NCBI GenBank assembly: GCA_903858935.1 | Contig: CAIOKO010000269.1 | Coordinates: 1-41,391, forward strand | DNA: 41,391 bases | Origin: an uncultured Schlesneria sp. | GTDB lineage: Bacteria; Planctomycetota; Planctomycetia; Planctomycetales; Planctomycetaceae | Direction of reading: 5' to 3' | Part shown: positions 1-7,962 of the stretch, in pieces | Position numbering within the stretch: position 1 is the first letter of the stretch | How the letters are laid out: each line of letters opens with the position of its first letter | Translations under genes and position numbers: made by a program | The notes under the pieces: model-generated | What the model was told of the DNA's origin: nothing | The model's database searches: none | What the model saw: only the letters and a program-made list of their open reading frames with translations

Positions 1-43
1 GCACCAACGGCCCATAATTCACAGTTACGATTGGAGTAAAATC

Positions 44-724
44 CTAGGGCAAAGGCCCGTTAACCACCCCCGCAGCATGGGTGGGGTTTGGTTTCATCGA
101 CAGACACGAAATCATTCCAAACAGGCAACCAACGGCAGCCCCTGCACAAACATCGCTGGGAAAATGCGCTGACGTGACGACCCTCTGAAGGCCGACCAGG
201 ATCGCCAGCACAGCGAAATACCATCGACCGCGAGGATAGATTGCACTCAACATCACGGCCAATCCCACGGCGGTTGCCGTGTGTGCAGAAGGCATGCTTT
301 GCATCCCTTTGAAGTCAGCCCCTTCCGTACGGAACGTGTCCCAGACGGTTGCATTCGTCAGATCGAAATCACGAGGTCGAAATCGATGGATCGTCAATTT
401 CAGCAGGTTTGCTATCATCCCCGAACCCAATGATCCAGCGATCAACCAGGGAAGAATTTTGCATTTCAGAGGATCAAGAACAACCACGGCGATCAGAATC
501 AAAGTCACGCCGTAGCCATGTCCGAACGATTCACAGATTTCCAGAAACTCGCCCAACGAGTGAAAGGAACGAGGCAGTCCGTTTTTAAAGAGGGAAGCGA
601 TACGAATATCGATCGACATCGCCAAAACGCCTGCCAATGCAAACGCAAACGGCAGGCTCAGGTAACTCAAGCCGCGCGAGCGATCATTCTTGGCAACTTG
701 TTCCGACAAAGAAACGGCATCCAT
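44..724 (-). CDS. PAP2 superfamily membrane phosphatase
   Basis: A 226-residue polytopic membrane protein of the PAP2 (type 2 phosphatidic acid phosphatase) superfamily, which removes phosphate from lipid phosphates or undecaprenyl diphosphate at the membrane. The signature is visible: a basic K...HRFRPRD stretch after a hydrophobic helix, then PSAHT (the usual PSGH block, with Ala for Gly), then RVVTSAHFPSDV near the C-terminus carrying the second catalytic His and Asp. About five hydrophobic segments surround these blocks. I chose the ATG at 724, preceded by GGAG at a somewhat long spacing, over an upstream TTG at 739. It lies 79 bases downstream of argF on the same strand; a functional link to arginine synthesis is not apparent. 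The substrate cannot be told from sequence; undecaprenyl diphosphate or phosphatidylglycerophosphate are the usual options. Confidence 0.85.
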   Translation of the reverse strand: MDAVSLSEQVAKNDRSRGLSYLSLPFAFALAGVLAMSIDIRIASLFKNGLPRSFHSLGEFLEICESFGHGYGVTLILIAVVVLDPLKCKILPWLIAGSLGSGMIANLLKLTIHRFRPRDFDLTNATVWDTFRTEGADFKGMQSMPSAHTATAVGLAVMLSAIYPRGRWYFAVLAILVGLQRVVTSAHFPSDVCAGAAVGCLFGMISCLSMKPNPTHAAGVVNGPLP

Positions 725-803
725 GCAAACCAGCTCCAACCCTGAAAGATCGACGCAGACCTCCTATCGGATTTTATTCTAGCGTCAGACCGGGTTCATT
801 GGA

Positions 804-1724
804 TCAGATCTTTTTTTCCAACACCCACAAGAGCAGACCTTTGGCAAGGTGCATCCGGTTCTGAGCCTGTTCGAAGACGATGCTCTGATTTCCATCAATG
901 ACATCGTCCGTCACTTCCTGGCCTCGTTTAGCCGGCAGGCAATGCATGAACCGGCAGCTCTTCGGAGCCAGTTTCATCAGCTTTTCATTGACCTGGTAAC
1001 GACCAAAGATTTTCTTGCGTTCTTCCGCTTCGGCTTCCTGACCCATGCTGGTCCAGACGTCGGTGTAGACAATCGCCGCGTCTTTTAAGGCGGATTTGAA
1101 GTTGTCTGTCTGGATGACTTCGGCCGTGGGAATTCGCTTCGTCAATGACTTAAGATATTTCTCGTCCAGCCGATAGTCCTCCGGCGCGCACACCGTAAAC
1201 GGCATGCCACACAAAGAGGCCGCGATCGCCAGCGAATTGGCGACGTTATTTCCGTCACCAACGAAGACGCATTTTTTCCCTCGCAGATCTCCAATCACTT
1301 CCTGCATCGTGAACACGTCTGTCAAAGCCTGACACGGATGTCGCTCGTCCGACAGTCCGTTGATGACAGCAACACCGGAATGTTCGATGAAGGCATCGAT
1401 CAATTTTTGCGAGAATGTACGCAACGTGATGATGTCGCTGTAACCGCCGATGACCCTCGCCACGTCAGGAACCGCTTCACGTCCCCCCAGACCTGCGTCT
1501 TTGGCATTGAGAAAAATGCTTCCGCCACCCAGCTGCATCATCGCCGCGTCAAAGCTCAGGCGAGTTCGAAGTGACGGCTTCTCGAACACCTGAGCCATCA
1601 CGTAGCCAGATAATACCTGAGGCCGTTCGCCGCGCTTCAGGCGGTCCTTCAAAGTACGAGCCAATCCAAAGATCGATTCAACATCGGATCGTTTCAATTC
1701 CAGAAGCGAATTCAAATGACGCAT
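804..1724 (-). CDS. argF: Ornithine carbamoyltransferase (ArgF)
   Basis: Cytoplasmic enzyme of 306 residues that makes citrulline from ornithine and carbamoyl phosphate, sixth step of arginine synthesis. The carbamoyl-phosphate motif is S51-L-R-T-R55, a Leu variant of the usual STRTR. HPCQALTD (129-136) and HCLPAKRG (261-268) match the carbamoyl-phosphate and ornithine sites, and DVWTSMGQE (222-230) is the SMG loop typical of ornithine rather than aspartate carbamoyltransferases. Length is normal for the family. It follows argD after 133 bases on the same strand, so it may be cotranscribed with argB-argD or have its own promoter. No clear Shine-Dalgarno precedes the ATG. N-acetylornithine or succinylornithine carbamoyltransferase is the main alternative, but the presence of argB/argD and the SMG loop favour plain OTC. 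Confidence 0.93.
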   Translation of the reverse strand: MRHLNSLLELKRSDVESIFGLARTLKDRLKRGERPQVLSGYVMAQVFEKPSLRTRLSFDAAMMQLGGGSIFLNAKDAGLGGREAVPDVARVIGGYSDIITLRTFSQKLIDAFIEHSGVAVINGLSDERHPCQALTDVFTMQEVIGDLRGKKCVFVGDGNNVANSLAIAASLCGMPFTVCAPEDYRLDEKYLKSLTKRIPTAEVIQTDNFKSALKDAAIVYTDVWTSMGQEAEAEERKKIFGRYQVNEKLMKLAPKSCRFMHCLPAKRGQEVTDDVIDGNQSIVFEQAQNRMHLAKGLLLWVLEKKI

Positions 1725-1857
1725 GACAAAGTCAGTTCCAAGCCTGTTTGGCAGTTTTCAATTTTCTGTCGCAGCCGACTGATGAGTGAAAAAACACGCT
1801 CAGGCAGCTTCGATTCAATCTTTATTAATCAAAAGGGAAGTCTCGTTTCACGGCGAC

Positions 1858-3078
1858 TTAGGCCTCTTTCCCCATCTGTTTGAGAACGTCGGCAATCACG
1901 TGACAACCTTCGTCGACCTGGGTTTTTGAGATGTTCAATGCAGGCAACAGTCTGACGACCGTATCATGCGTGGCATTGATCAGAACTCCTCGTTCCATGC
2001 ACTGGCCAACCGCCGGCGTCGCAGGAATATTCAATTCAATGCCAATCATCATTCCTCGTGACCGCACGTCTTTAATGATGGGAAGTGAATCCTTCAGTTG
2101 AGCAAAATGATGGTGGAATCGAGTCGACATTTCACGGCAATGCTCGAGTAACCCCTCTTCTTCAATCATCTTCATCGTGGCAATTCCTGCGGACATCGCC
2201 AGCGGGTTCCCACCGAATGTCGTCCCATGGATACCCGGTCTCAGACTCGGTGCGATATGGTCCTGGCAAACGAAGGCGCCGCATGCGACCCCCGCAGCCA
2301 ATCCTTTGGCGAGCGTCATAATATCGGGCTGAACACCCGAATGCTGATAGGCAAACCAATGTCCGGTCCGGCCCATTCCTGTTTGAACTTCATCGAGAAT
2401 CAACAGCATATCGTGTTGATCACATAACTGGCGAAGCCCCTTTAAAAAGTCTTCACTGGCGATATTGACTCCACCCTCGCCCTGGATTGGCTCGAGCATA
2501 ATAGCGCAGGTTTCGTTATCGATCAGTGCTTTGACGGCATCCAGATCGTTGTACGGCGCATACCGAAAACCAGGAAGCAGCGGTCCCAGGCCTTCGTGAT
2601 ATTTTGGCTGAGCCGTCGCGGTCACCGAGCCGAACGTTCTTCCATGAAAGCCGTTTTCAAACGTGATGATACGGTACTTCTGAGTACCGCCCGACTTGTT
2701 CGCATAATGCAATCGAGCAAGCTTGATCGCACCTTCGTTCGCCTCGGTTCCGCTGTTCGCAAAAAAGACCTTACCGAAACTTCGCGTGACGATCGACTCG
2801 GCAAAATCTCCCTGGGCCTCGGTGTACCAGGTGTTCGGGATATGAATCAGGTGATCGACCTGCTTCTGGATCGCCTTCACCACTTTCGGCGGGCTATGTC
2901 CCAGAATATCGCAGCCCCAACCAGGAAACAGATCAAGATACTTCTTGCCCTCGGCATCCCAGACGTAGCTCCCTTCCCCGTGAACCAGACTCACGGGATA
3001 GCGCTTGTAGTTGGGAATCACGTACTTCGCGAACTGATCAATGGTTTTTTGGCTGGAACGAGTCGCGGCGGGATGCAT
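1858..3078 (-). CDS. argD: Acetylornithine aminotransferase (ArgD)
   Basis: PLP-dependent class III aminotransferase, 406 residues, converting N-acetylglutamate semialdehyde to N-acetylornithine with glutamate as amino donor. Visible blocks: [15 protein letters not shown] (108-122), FHGRTFG (144-150), [11 protein letters not shown] (195-205), [14 protein letters not shown] (226-239) with the cofactor-binding Asp229, and [10 protein letters not shown] (252-261) with the Schiff-base Lys258. The reading frame stays open to 3177, but the ATG at 3078 follows a strong GGAG ribosome site and gives the normal family length, so the first 33 codons are excluded. It begins 22 bases after argB ends, supporting an argB-argD operon. 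Some ArgD enzymes also transaminate succinyl-diaminopimelate; this cannot be judged here. Confidence 0.94.
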   Translation of the reverse strand: MHPAATRSSQKTIDQFAKYVIPNYKRYPVSLVHGEGSYVWDAEGKKYLDLFPGWGCDILGHSPPKVVKAIQKQVDHLIHIPNTWYTEAQGDFAESIVTRSFGKVFFANSGTEANEGAIKLARLHYANKSGGTQKYRIITFENGFHGRTFGSVTATAQPKYHEGLGPLLPGFRYAPYNDLDAVKALIDNETCAIMLEPIQGEGGVNIASEDFLKGLRQLCDQHDMLLILDEVQTGMGRTGHWFAYQHSGVQPDIMTLAKGLAAGVACGAFVCQDHIAPSLRPGIHGTTFGGNPLAMSAGIATMKMIEEEGLLEHCREMSTRFHHHFAQLKDSLPIIKDVRSRGMMIGIELNIPATPAVGQCMERGVLINATHDTVVRLLPALNISKTQVDEGCHVIADVLKQMGKEA

Positions 3079-3100
3079 GGTGTCTCCTGGGCCTGTTTCT

Positions 3101-3988
3101 CTAAAGGACAATCTCGGTTCCGATCCCCTCGTTCGAGTAGATCTCGAGCAAAACCGAATGAGGGATTCTCGCGTCAATAATGTGCACCTTTTTGACGCCT
3201 GCTTCCAGAGCTTCTAAGGCGGCTTCTACTTTTGGGACCATTCCCGCGTCGATAATGCCTTCTCGAATCAACTCTCGGCACCGAGCGGCGTTCAGGTGCG
3301 ATTGCAATGTTGAGGGATCTTTCCGGTCGAGAAAAATTCCAGGGACATCGCTCAAAAAGACCAGCTTTTCGGCCTGAATCAATCGAGCCACGGCTGCCGC
3401 TGCCGTGTCCGCATTAACGTTCAGCTTTCCACCCTGGGCGTCGAGTGCCACCGAGGGAAGAACGGGAATCTGTTCGTTTCGGCAGGTCATCAGCAACAAG
3501 TCACGATCGATGTCGGTCACCTCTCCGACACGGCCAAGATCGATCGGTTCGCCGTTTTCCCCAGGAAGAGTCAATCGTTTGCCGATCAGACAATTCATCG
3601 TCTGAAAACTGAGGCCCCGAGCATCGCCACCCTGACGAATGATTTCGTCCACCAGGCTCTGGCAAATTTCCCCCGCAAGAACATTGGCCACAATTTCCAG
3701 CGTTTCATCGTCCGTGTACCGACGCCCCTGAACCCACCGAGGGGCAATCCCCGCCTTGGTCATCGCGGCGTTAATCGCTTTGCCGCCGCCGTGCACGAGA
3801 ATCGGCCGCATCCCAACCGATGACATGAAGATCACGTCCGACAGGAAATGTTTAACCGCTTCGGTCTCTTCCATCGCGCTGCCGCCAAGTTTGATCACGA
3901 CATGGCGACCACGAAACTGGCGAATCCAGGACAATGCCTGCAAAAGGACATCGGCCTTGCGAACGGCTTCATCAAAGTTTTGCGTCAT
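3101..3988 (-). CDS. argB: N-acetylglutamate kinase (ArgB)
   Basis: Cytoplasmic amino-acid kinase of 295 residues that phosphorylates N-acetyl-L-glutamate, the committed step of arginine synthesis. Motifs: [10 protein letters not shown] (31-40) with Lys33 for phosphate binding, [10 protein letters not shown] (64-73) for the nucleotide/substrate loop, and [14 protein letters not shown] plus FLSDVPGIF for the ATP site. A helical extension of about 27 residues precedes the first strand; such an N-terminal helix is known from arginine-inhibited hexameric kinases, so feedback inhibition is an inference. The frame also allows a GTG start at 4012; neither start has a good ribosome site and I prefer the ATG at 3988. 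It is the first gene of an argB-argD(-argF) run. The N-acetyl-L-glutamate it uses is also the predicted product of DgcN/DgcA encoded at 9188-11295. Confidence 0.93.
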   Translation of the reverse strand: MTQNFDEAVRKADVLLQALSWIRQFRGRHVVIKLGGSAMEETEAVKHFLSDVIFMSSVGMRPILVHGGGKAINAAMTKAGIAPRWVQGRRYTDDETLEIVANVLAGEICQSLVDEIIRQGGDARGLSFQTMNCLIGKRLTLPGENGEPIDLGRVGEVTDIDRDLLLMTCRNEQIPVLPSVALDAQGGKLNVNADTAAAAVARLIQAEKLVFLSDVPGIFLDRKDPSTLQSHLNAARCRELIREGIIDAGMVPKVEAALEALEAGVKKVHIIDARIPHSVLLEIYSNEGIGTEIVL

Positions 3989-4167
3989 AATAATCTGGGC
4001 TGCAAGGTGCACGACAAAACGGAAAAACCTGAATTCTAGGGATGGTTACTCGTGAGTGTCAATTCGCCCACATTTCCAAACTGAAATGTCTCGAAAGAAG
4101 CGGGTTGGTCGTCCGTTTTTACGTGAAAATACAAGTAAATCGATTAAACCGACTTAAACTGACACTT

Positions 4168-4213
4168 CCGACGCTAGCAGCGTCGGCCACGTGGTCGACG
4201 CTGCTAGCGTCGG
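4168..4213. repeat. 46-bp palindrome built from two self-palindromic 17-mers
   Basis: Two 17-base units, cgacgctagcagcgtcg at 4169-4185 and cgacgctgctagcgtcg at 4196-4212, are each an inverted repeat with 7-base arms and a 3-base centre, and are reverse complements of each other. With the flanking c/g and the palindromic ccacgtgg between them, the whole block is one palindrome with a single mismatch (4186/4195). It lies about 180 bases upstream of argB. It could be a REP-like mobile palindrome, a paired operator, or part of a transcript hairpin; sequence alone does not decide. Confidence 0.85.
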
Positions 4214-4219
4214 TGTTTC

Positions 4220-4256
4220 GGGGTCGGGGGTTCAAATTTCAAAATTGGCCGACCCC
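4220..4256. repeat. Hairpin with 8-bp G/C arms
   Basis: ggggtcgg at 4220-4227 pairs with ccgacccc at 4249-4256 around an A/T-rich loop. It directly follows the nested palindrome and may belong to the same repeat block. No T-run follows on either side, so it does not look like a terminator. Confidence 0.5.
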
Positions 4257-4317
4257 CTCTTTAAAGATTAAACAATCTGTCATTGCGTTCACGCGGATCA
4301 GTGATAGACTCGATCGA

Positions 4318-4462
4318 AGGAATGCTTTGCCATTTGCCATGCGTTCCGACGTTGTTGGATGACAGTACACGACGCACGCCAGCGGTTATTGGTGGGCGCA
4401 GTGACAAGTAAGCCGACGTGACGAAAGACCTCCGGGTTCTTTGTCACGTCGGCTTTTTTTTT
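4318..4462 (+). ncRNA. Candidate small RNA or terminated 5' leader
   Basis: A possible promoter (TTGCGT, 16-base spacer, TAGACT, near 4285-4312) is followed by about 145 bases without a convincing reading frame. An internal imperfect stem of 8-9 pairs forms around gcacgcca/tggtgggc near 4374-4399, and the block ends in a strong intrinsic terminator. The terminator stops only 22 bases before the next start codon, so this is either a free small RNA or a leader with premature termination controlling the gene at 4485. It does not match 6S, SRP, RNase P or tmRNA motifs that I know. The boundaries are estimates. Confidence 0.35.
4410..4462 (+). terminator. Strong intrinsic terminator upstream of the 4485 gene
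   Basis: aagccgacgtgac (4410-4422) pairs perfectly with gtcacgtcggctt ending at 4455, with four more pairs after a one-base bulge (gaaag/cttt), followed by a run of nine T (4454-4462). The position immediately before a start codon is unusual for an ordinary terminator because no protein gene ends upstream on this strand. Confidence 0.85.
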
Positions 4463-4484
4463 GACCCAAACCAGGAGAATCTCA

Positions 4485-5243
4485 ATGAACATGCGACGAA
4501 ATCTCACCCGAACGATGCTGGCCGCTTTAAGCTTGATAGTGGCCATGCCCGTGCTGGCGGTGGATGTGATTGATGACCCGACACAAATTGACGAGCGGGC
4601 AACACAGGTCGTCCAATCGACAAATACACTCTGCTGGGAAATGCACCGTTTTCACCAGCAACAGCCGGACTACCGCGAATCGTATCGTGCTGCCAAGGAA
4701 ATCTGGTCGCGAGCGGGACAAATGCAGGAGGCACTACGAATGGGGCCCGTCGAAACCGATGTCCTTTTGGGGCAAATCACCGCCATGAACGAATTGCTTT
4801 CACAGGTCAAAACGACACTGTCGAAATGGGAGAACGGTGATCGCTCAGTGCTTCCTGTGAATGGCCCGCCGGTGCTGCGTACGGTGGTCACGCCTGGCGT
4901 TGGCGTCAACATCCCCTTCATCGGCCTCCGCGTCGGTGGTGGTGGACAAGAAGTCGTCGTGGCAGAAGAGGGACCAATACCAAACGAGCGGAAGCGGTTA
5001 CATCCAAACTCGCACGGCAGTAAACGATGTCTCGAACGGCAATTCGCTGCGGTCGATGTCGCGTTGAGAGACCTGTCAGAAGATGCCAACTTGACCAGTC
5101 AGCCAAATCCGTCGGCACCGGCTGACTTGTCGGAAAACGCTCCTGAAGCACAGCCCCCAAAGCCAGGTGACGAGCCCGCCGCGATACAGAAAGCCAACCC
5201 AGCATCGCCGAAAAAGCCAGCTACGGCACCCCTTCGCAAATAA
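4485..5243 (+). CDS. Small secreted protein with Pro/Ala-rich tail, function unknown
   Basis: A 252-residue protein of unrecognised family. The ATG at 4485 has AGGAG seven bases upstream; an earlier in-frame start at 4461 lies inside the terminator T-run and is rejected. Residues 1-25 (basic MNMRRNLTR then a hydrophobic run ending ...VLAVD) look like a Sec signal peptide, so export is predicted. Residues 30-120 are helical and charged (WEMHRFHQQQPDY..., then a possible amphipathic helix through TTLSKWENGD). A Gly/Val-rich stretch follows (GVGVNIPFIGLRVGGGGQEVVV), and the last 50 residues are low-complexity Pro/Ala/Lys. Nothing indicates an enzyme. It sits alone between two repeat-rich spacers, and its expression may be affected by the terminator just upstream. 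Confidence 0.7.
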   Translation: MNMRRNLTRTMLAALSLIVAMPVLAVDVIDDPTQIDERATQVVQSTNTLCWEMHRFHQQQPDYRESYRAAKEIWSRAGQMQEALRMGPVETDVLLGQITAMNELLSQVKTTLSKWENGDRSVLPVNGPPVLRTVVTPGVGVNIPFIGLRVGGGGQEVVVAEEGPIPNERKRLHPNSHGSKRCLERQFAAVDVALRDLSEDANLTSQPNPSAPADLSENAPEAQPPKPGDEPAAIQKANPASPKKPATAPLRK

Positions 5244-5332
5244 GTTTTGAACCGGCATTCGGCGGGGTACCCAGGCAATGCCGACAATCATTTATCGTCG
5301 GGAAAAACAGGGTGGGTCCCTCTTTAATTGTC

Positions 5333-5426
5333 GTCCTGTAAGGACATCAGCCAATAGCCGGTGGCTAAGCGTAGCGACGCCACCGGTTGTGATTCGAACA
5401 ACATGCGACGATCCCAGTGGGATCGT
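5333..5426. repeat. Interspersed palindromic repeat block
   Basis: Three hairpins in tandem: gtcct/aggac (5333-5345), ccggtggc/gccaccgg (5358-5365 and 5379-5386), and acgatcccagtgggatcgt (5408-5426, a 19-base palindrome). A 65-codon plus-strand frame over it (5278-5475) reads ...RWLSVATPPV..., a peptide I remember as a recurrent spurious ORF in planctomycete genomes. I therefore call it a dispersed non-coding repeat rather than a gene; copy number must be checked in the full genome. Confidence 0.6.
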
Positions 5427-5517
5427 ACTTTGTCTGCCAGTAAACCTGATGAACGGAATTAAGACGATGGATTGAGGTTGGATTCCGTTTTTGCATCCGC
5501 GACGATCATAAGACTTA

Positions 5518-5955
5518 CTATTTCTGCAAGTCTGTGCCTATCTCATCGTCCGGTCGGTTCTTCGGCGGATGCTCGGGCGCTTGTGGATCGCCATAACCCA
5601 ACGCTTTTTCAATGTCGGCCGCGCCCGCCATTCGAATGTTGTGGTTTGGATGTGGACCACTTTTCATGGTTTCCTCCACGATTTGATAATCTTCGTGTGA
5701 GACGATCAGCTTTATTTTGCCAGCCCTCGGTGCATGAGTAAAAACGATTTCAAAGGCGCCGCTTGCATCTGTGACGTCTGTGGGATGCCGGCTGCCAACC
5801 GCGATCTCCTTTGATGGCACCACGTCGACTTTTGCACCGGAAATCGGCTTGGCGTCGTAATCCGTAACAATCCCACTTATCGAAGTGACTCCGTCGCAAC
5901 CGAAAAAAACGCATGAAACCGTGAGAATCGTCGCAATTCCACAAAATTTATTCAT
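5518..5955 (-). CDS. Putative lipoprotein with carboxypeptidase-regulatory-like domain
   Basis: A 145-residue protein beginning with a hydrophobic signal ending ...CVFFGC, where Cys20 is a plausible lipidation site although the box is not canonical. The mature part starts with VTSISGIVTDYDAKPISGAKVDVVPS, continues with DVTDASGAFEIVF and ends the domain with KLIVSHEDYQIVEE. This is the beta-sandwich pattern (G.V.D..G.PI.GA.V... then T...G.F.I) of carboxypeptidase-regulatory-like/CarboxypepD_reg domains, common in small planctomycete lipoproteins. The C-terminal 35 residues are polar with no fold signature. AAGGA lies nine bases before the ATG. It is a single gene between the repeat block and the promoter region of the cyanophycinase gene. 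The role is unknown; envelope-surface binding is the usual guess. Confidence 0.75.
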   Translation of the reverse strand: MNKFCGIATILTVSCVFFGCDGVTSISGIVTDYDAKPISGAKVDVVPSKEIAVGSRHPTDVTDASGAFEIVFTHAPRAGKIKLIVSHEDYQIVEETMKSGPHPNHNIRMAGAADIEKALGYGDPQAPEHPPKNRPDDEIGTDLQK

Positions 5956-6365
5956 TCCAGCGATCCTTCGTTTTTCGAAGTGTCGAGATCGAGACGCGGT
6001 CTTGGCGACGTTGAGACGAATGGGTCACGTCGCGATTTTGTGGAACAATTTCTCTGCAGCGATTATAAGAAGTCGATGACACTTGTCACGACAAATATTC
6101 TTCGTCATGAACCGGGCTGACTTGAACCTTCGCTGAGCGACGTGACCCGGTCTCGCATACCTGTATTGTGCGAGCCGTCCGACATCTTAAATTTTCTGAA
6201 TGAACTACCTGGACGGGCCGACTTCACGACCTCCCTCTGGAACGGTAAGCTTCTTAAGGGAAGAGTTACCTCTTTGTGGTCAGGGAGTTTCTCAAGATGC
6301 AGATTACCTGACCACTCAAACTGGTCTTCCTGAAACTTGCCGGATCACATGGATGTGAGGAAAGG
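5956..6365. other. Divergent intergenic region with one inverted repeat
   Basis: About 410 bases between the lipoprotein gene (minus) and the cyanophycinase gene (plus), so it should carry both promoters. The only clear structure is a 9-base inverted repeat, gtggtcagg (6276-6284) and cctgaccac (6307-6315), 50 bases upstream of the 6366 start. No convincing gene or RNA was found; the short frames lack ribosome sites. Confidence 0.5.
6276..6315. promoter_or_regulatory. Inverted repeat upstream of cyanophycinase gene
   Basis: Perfect 9-base arms gtggtcagg and cctgaccac, separated by 22 bases, sit 50 bases before the cyanophycinase start. The spacing suits either an mRNA leader hairpin or a dyad bound by a regulator. 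No regulator gene is adjacent, so the role is a guess. Confidence 0.3.
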
Positions 6366-7826
6366 ATGATTCGCATTTTCGTCAGGAGTTATCGCATTTT
6401 TGGGTCGCCGAATTTCTCCGTCAACAGCTTGCTGAGTCTCGGCAGTGCAACCGGCTACGATTTTCAAAGGCGGGTTGCCTCAGAGTGCCAGGCCGTTGTC
6501 GTGAACATCAGCTGTTCGCAGACTTCAAAACCATACGGTGCCGCGACAGGCCGCAGGTGGCGACTTTGGTTACTGGCCTGCCTGTGCTGCGGTTTCATGG
6601 TGAATTTGACTGCGGCGGAAGATATCGCCATACAAGAGGCGAACCAGAAAGACGCCAAGGTTTCCGGATCGCTTGTGATCATTGGTGGTTCCGAGCGGTA
6701 TAACAATCGCGAATACTGGGAAGAAATCGTTGAATTGGCGGGCGGACCTGGGGCTCGCATTGCCGTCTTTCCAACCGCCAGCGGTGACCCGGTCAAAAAG
6801 GGAGGCTGGGTCATCACGGCGCTTAACAAAGCGGGTGCGGATGCTTTTCTGGTTCCCGTCGCATGGAAGAAACTCGACCGCACGCCGGTGGAAACAGTTT
6901 CCGATCCTGATCTGGTCGCTCAAGTCCGTGAGTCGACAGGGGTGTTTCTGATCGGCGGCGCGCAGGACAAGATTGTCAAAGCACTGTTTCAAGCCGACGG
7001 AAAGCACACTCCGATGCTCGATGCCATCTGGGAAGTCTATCGTAAAGGTGGAGTCATCGCCGGAACGAGCGCCGGCGCGGCGGTGATGAGTCGCGTCATG
7101 TACCGCGATGCAGGATCGGTGCTCGACACCATGCTGCACGGAGTCCGATGGGGCAAAGAGATCGATCGCGGATTGGGTTTTATCGATGAAAACTGGTTCG
7201 TCGATCAGCATCTGTTCGTTCGCGGCCGCTTTGCGCGGACCTTGGTTGCCATGCAGGACCAGGGATTTCAATACGGGATCGGCGTCGACGAGAACTCCGC
7301 AATTATCGTGACAAACGGCAAGGATGTCCGCGTCATCGGACACAAGGGAGCACTCGTGCTCGACCTGTCGCGGGCTGAACACGATAAGACGCTCGGACGT
7401 TTTAATTTGAGAAATGCCCGACTGACCTACCTCGATCGCGGGGATCGCTTCGATCTGAAGACGCTCGATGTCATTCCGGCTCAGGAAAAACTGGATGATG
7501 AAAAACTCGACCCCAAGTCACCCGATTTCCGACCGACAACGCGGACACCGTTATTCTCGAACGACATTCTTGGGAATACGACGGTGATTGATCTGATGGG
7601 TGCTCTGATGGAAAGCGTCAGCCCCGTCGCGACAGGACTGGCGTTCGATGGGCATGCAGCCAGGAAGCAATCGGTCGACGGTTTCGAATTCAAATTTACT
7701 CGCGACGATGAAAGTGTCGCCTGGTATACCGAAACCTACGGCGGAGATGATTACACCGTGGTCAATATCCGGTTAGACATTCGTCCCATCCGCATCGACG
7801 GACCTCTGTACGATCGGGACGAATGA
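6366..7826 (+). CDS. Exported cyanophycinase (peptidase family S51)
   Basis: A 486-residue serine peptidase of the cyanophycinase family, which cuts multi-L-arginyl-poly-L-aspartate to beta-Asp-Arg dipeptides. The core opens with GSLVIIGGSERYN (101-113). The nucleophile is Ser235 in IAGTSAGAAVMS, the DQHLFVRGRFARTL block (280-293) carries the conserved His282, and GIGVDENSAIIV (305-316) carries the conserved acidic site. A hydrophobic helix (about 64-83) ending ...LTAAED looks like a signal peptide, but it starts unusually far in; a GTG at 6501 would give a more normal signal of about 40 residues. The ATG at 6366 has GAGG five bases upstream, so I keep it. About 130 residues follow the catalytic core, so it resembles long extracellular (CphE-like) rather than short cytosolic (CphB-like) forms. 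Other S51 members cleave alpha-aspartyl dipeptides. Confidence 0.85.
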   Translation: MIRIFVRSYRIFGSPNFSVNSLLSLGSATGYDFQRRVASECQAVVVNISCSQTSKPYGAATGRRWRLWLLACLCCGFMVNLTAAEDIAIQEANQKDAKVSGSLVIIGGSERYNNREYWEEIVELAGGPGARIAVFPTASGDPVKKGGWVITALNKAGADAFLVPVAWKKLDRTPVETVSDPDLVAQVRESTGVFLIGGAQDKIVKALFQADGKHTPMLDAIWEVYRKGGVIAGTSAGAAVMSRVMYRDAGSVLDTMLHGVRWGKEIDRGLGFIDENWFVDQHLFVRGRFARTLVAMQDQGFQYGIGVDENSAIIVTNGKDVRVIGHKGALVLDLSRAEHDKTLGRFNLRNARLTYLDRGDRFDLKTLDVIPAQEKLDDEKLDPKSPDFRPTTRTPLFSNDILGNTTVIDLMGALMESVSPVATGLAFDGHAARKQSVDGFEFKFTRDDESVAWYTETYGGDDYTVVNIRLDIRPIRIDGPLYDRDE

Positions 7827-7962
7827 CAATTCTTTCGATGCGTGATTGCCTGACGAGCGTGAAGTTGCCACACTGCGGCTGCAGTTGTCTCAGGGCAAGA
7901 CCGGATCACTGTTTCGGTCTTCATACGTATCGCATTTCACCTAATTTTCAAGGAGGTCTTCC

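Larger units (their letters stand above)
3989..4484. other. Repeat-rich intergenic region between argB and a secreted protein gene
   Basis: About 500 bases between two divergently transcribed genes. It holds a nested palindrome doublet (4168-4213), a second hairpin with 8-base arms (4220-4227 and 4249-4256), a candidate promoter and structured transcript (about 4318-4462), and a strong intrinsic terminator (4410-4462). The short open frames across it have no ribosome sites or family resemblance. The argB promoter must lie here, but I could not identify a convincing -35/-10 pair on the minus strand. Confidence 0.6.

Noticed and set aside
2596-3180. A 194-codon plus-strand frame opposite argD.
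   Set aside because: Antisense shadow of a well-conserved aminotransferase; the translation is Arg/Ser-rich and resembles no family.
5278-5475. A 65-codon plus-strand frame reading ...RWLSVATPPV....
   Set aside because: It runs across three palindromes of an interspersed repeat and is best explained as non-coding repeat sequence.
6570-7382. A 270-codon minus-strand open frame opposite the cyanophycinase gene.
   Set aside because: It lies wholly antisense to a gene with clear S51 catalytic motifs, its translation has no domain-like order, and no ribosome site precedes it.
7897-7921. A 7-base-arm hairpin (aagaccg/cggtctt) between the cyanophycinase and CapA genes.
   Set aside because: No T-run follows and the stem is short, so neither a terminator nor a regulatory role can be supported.
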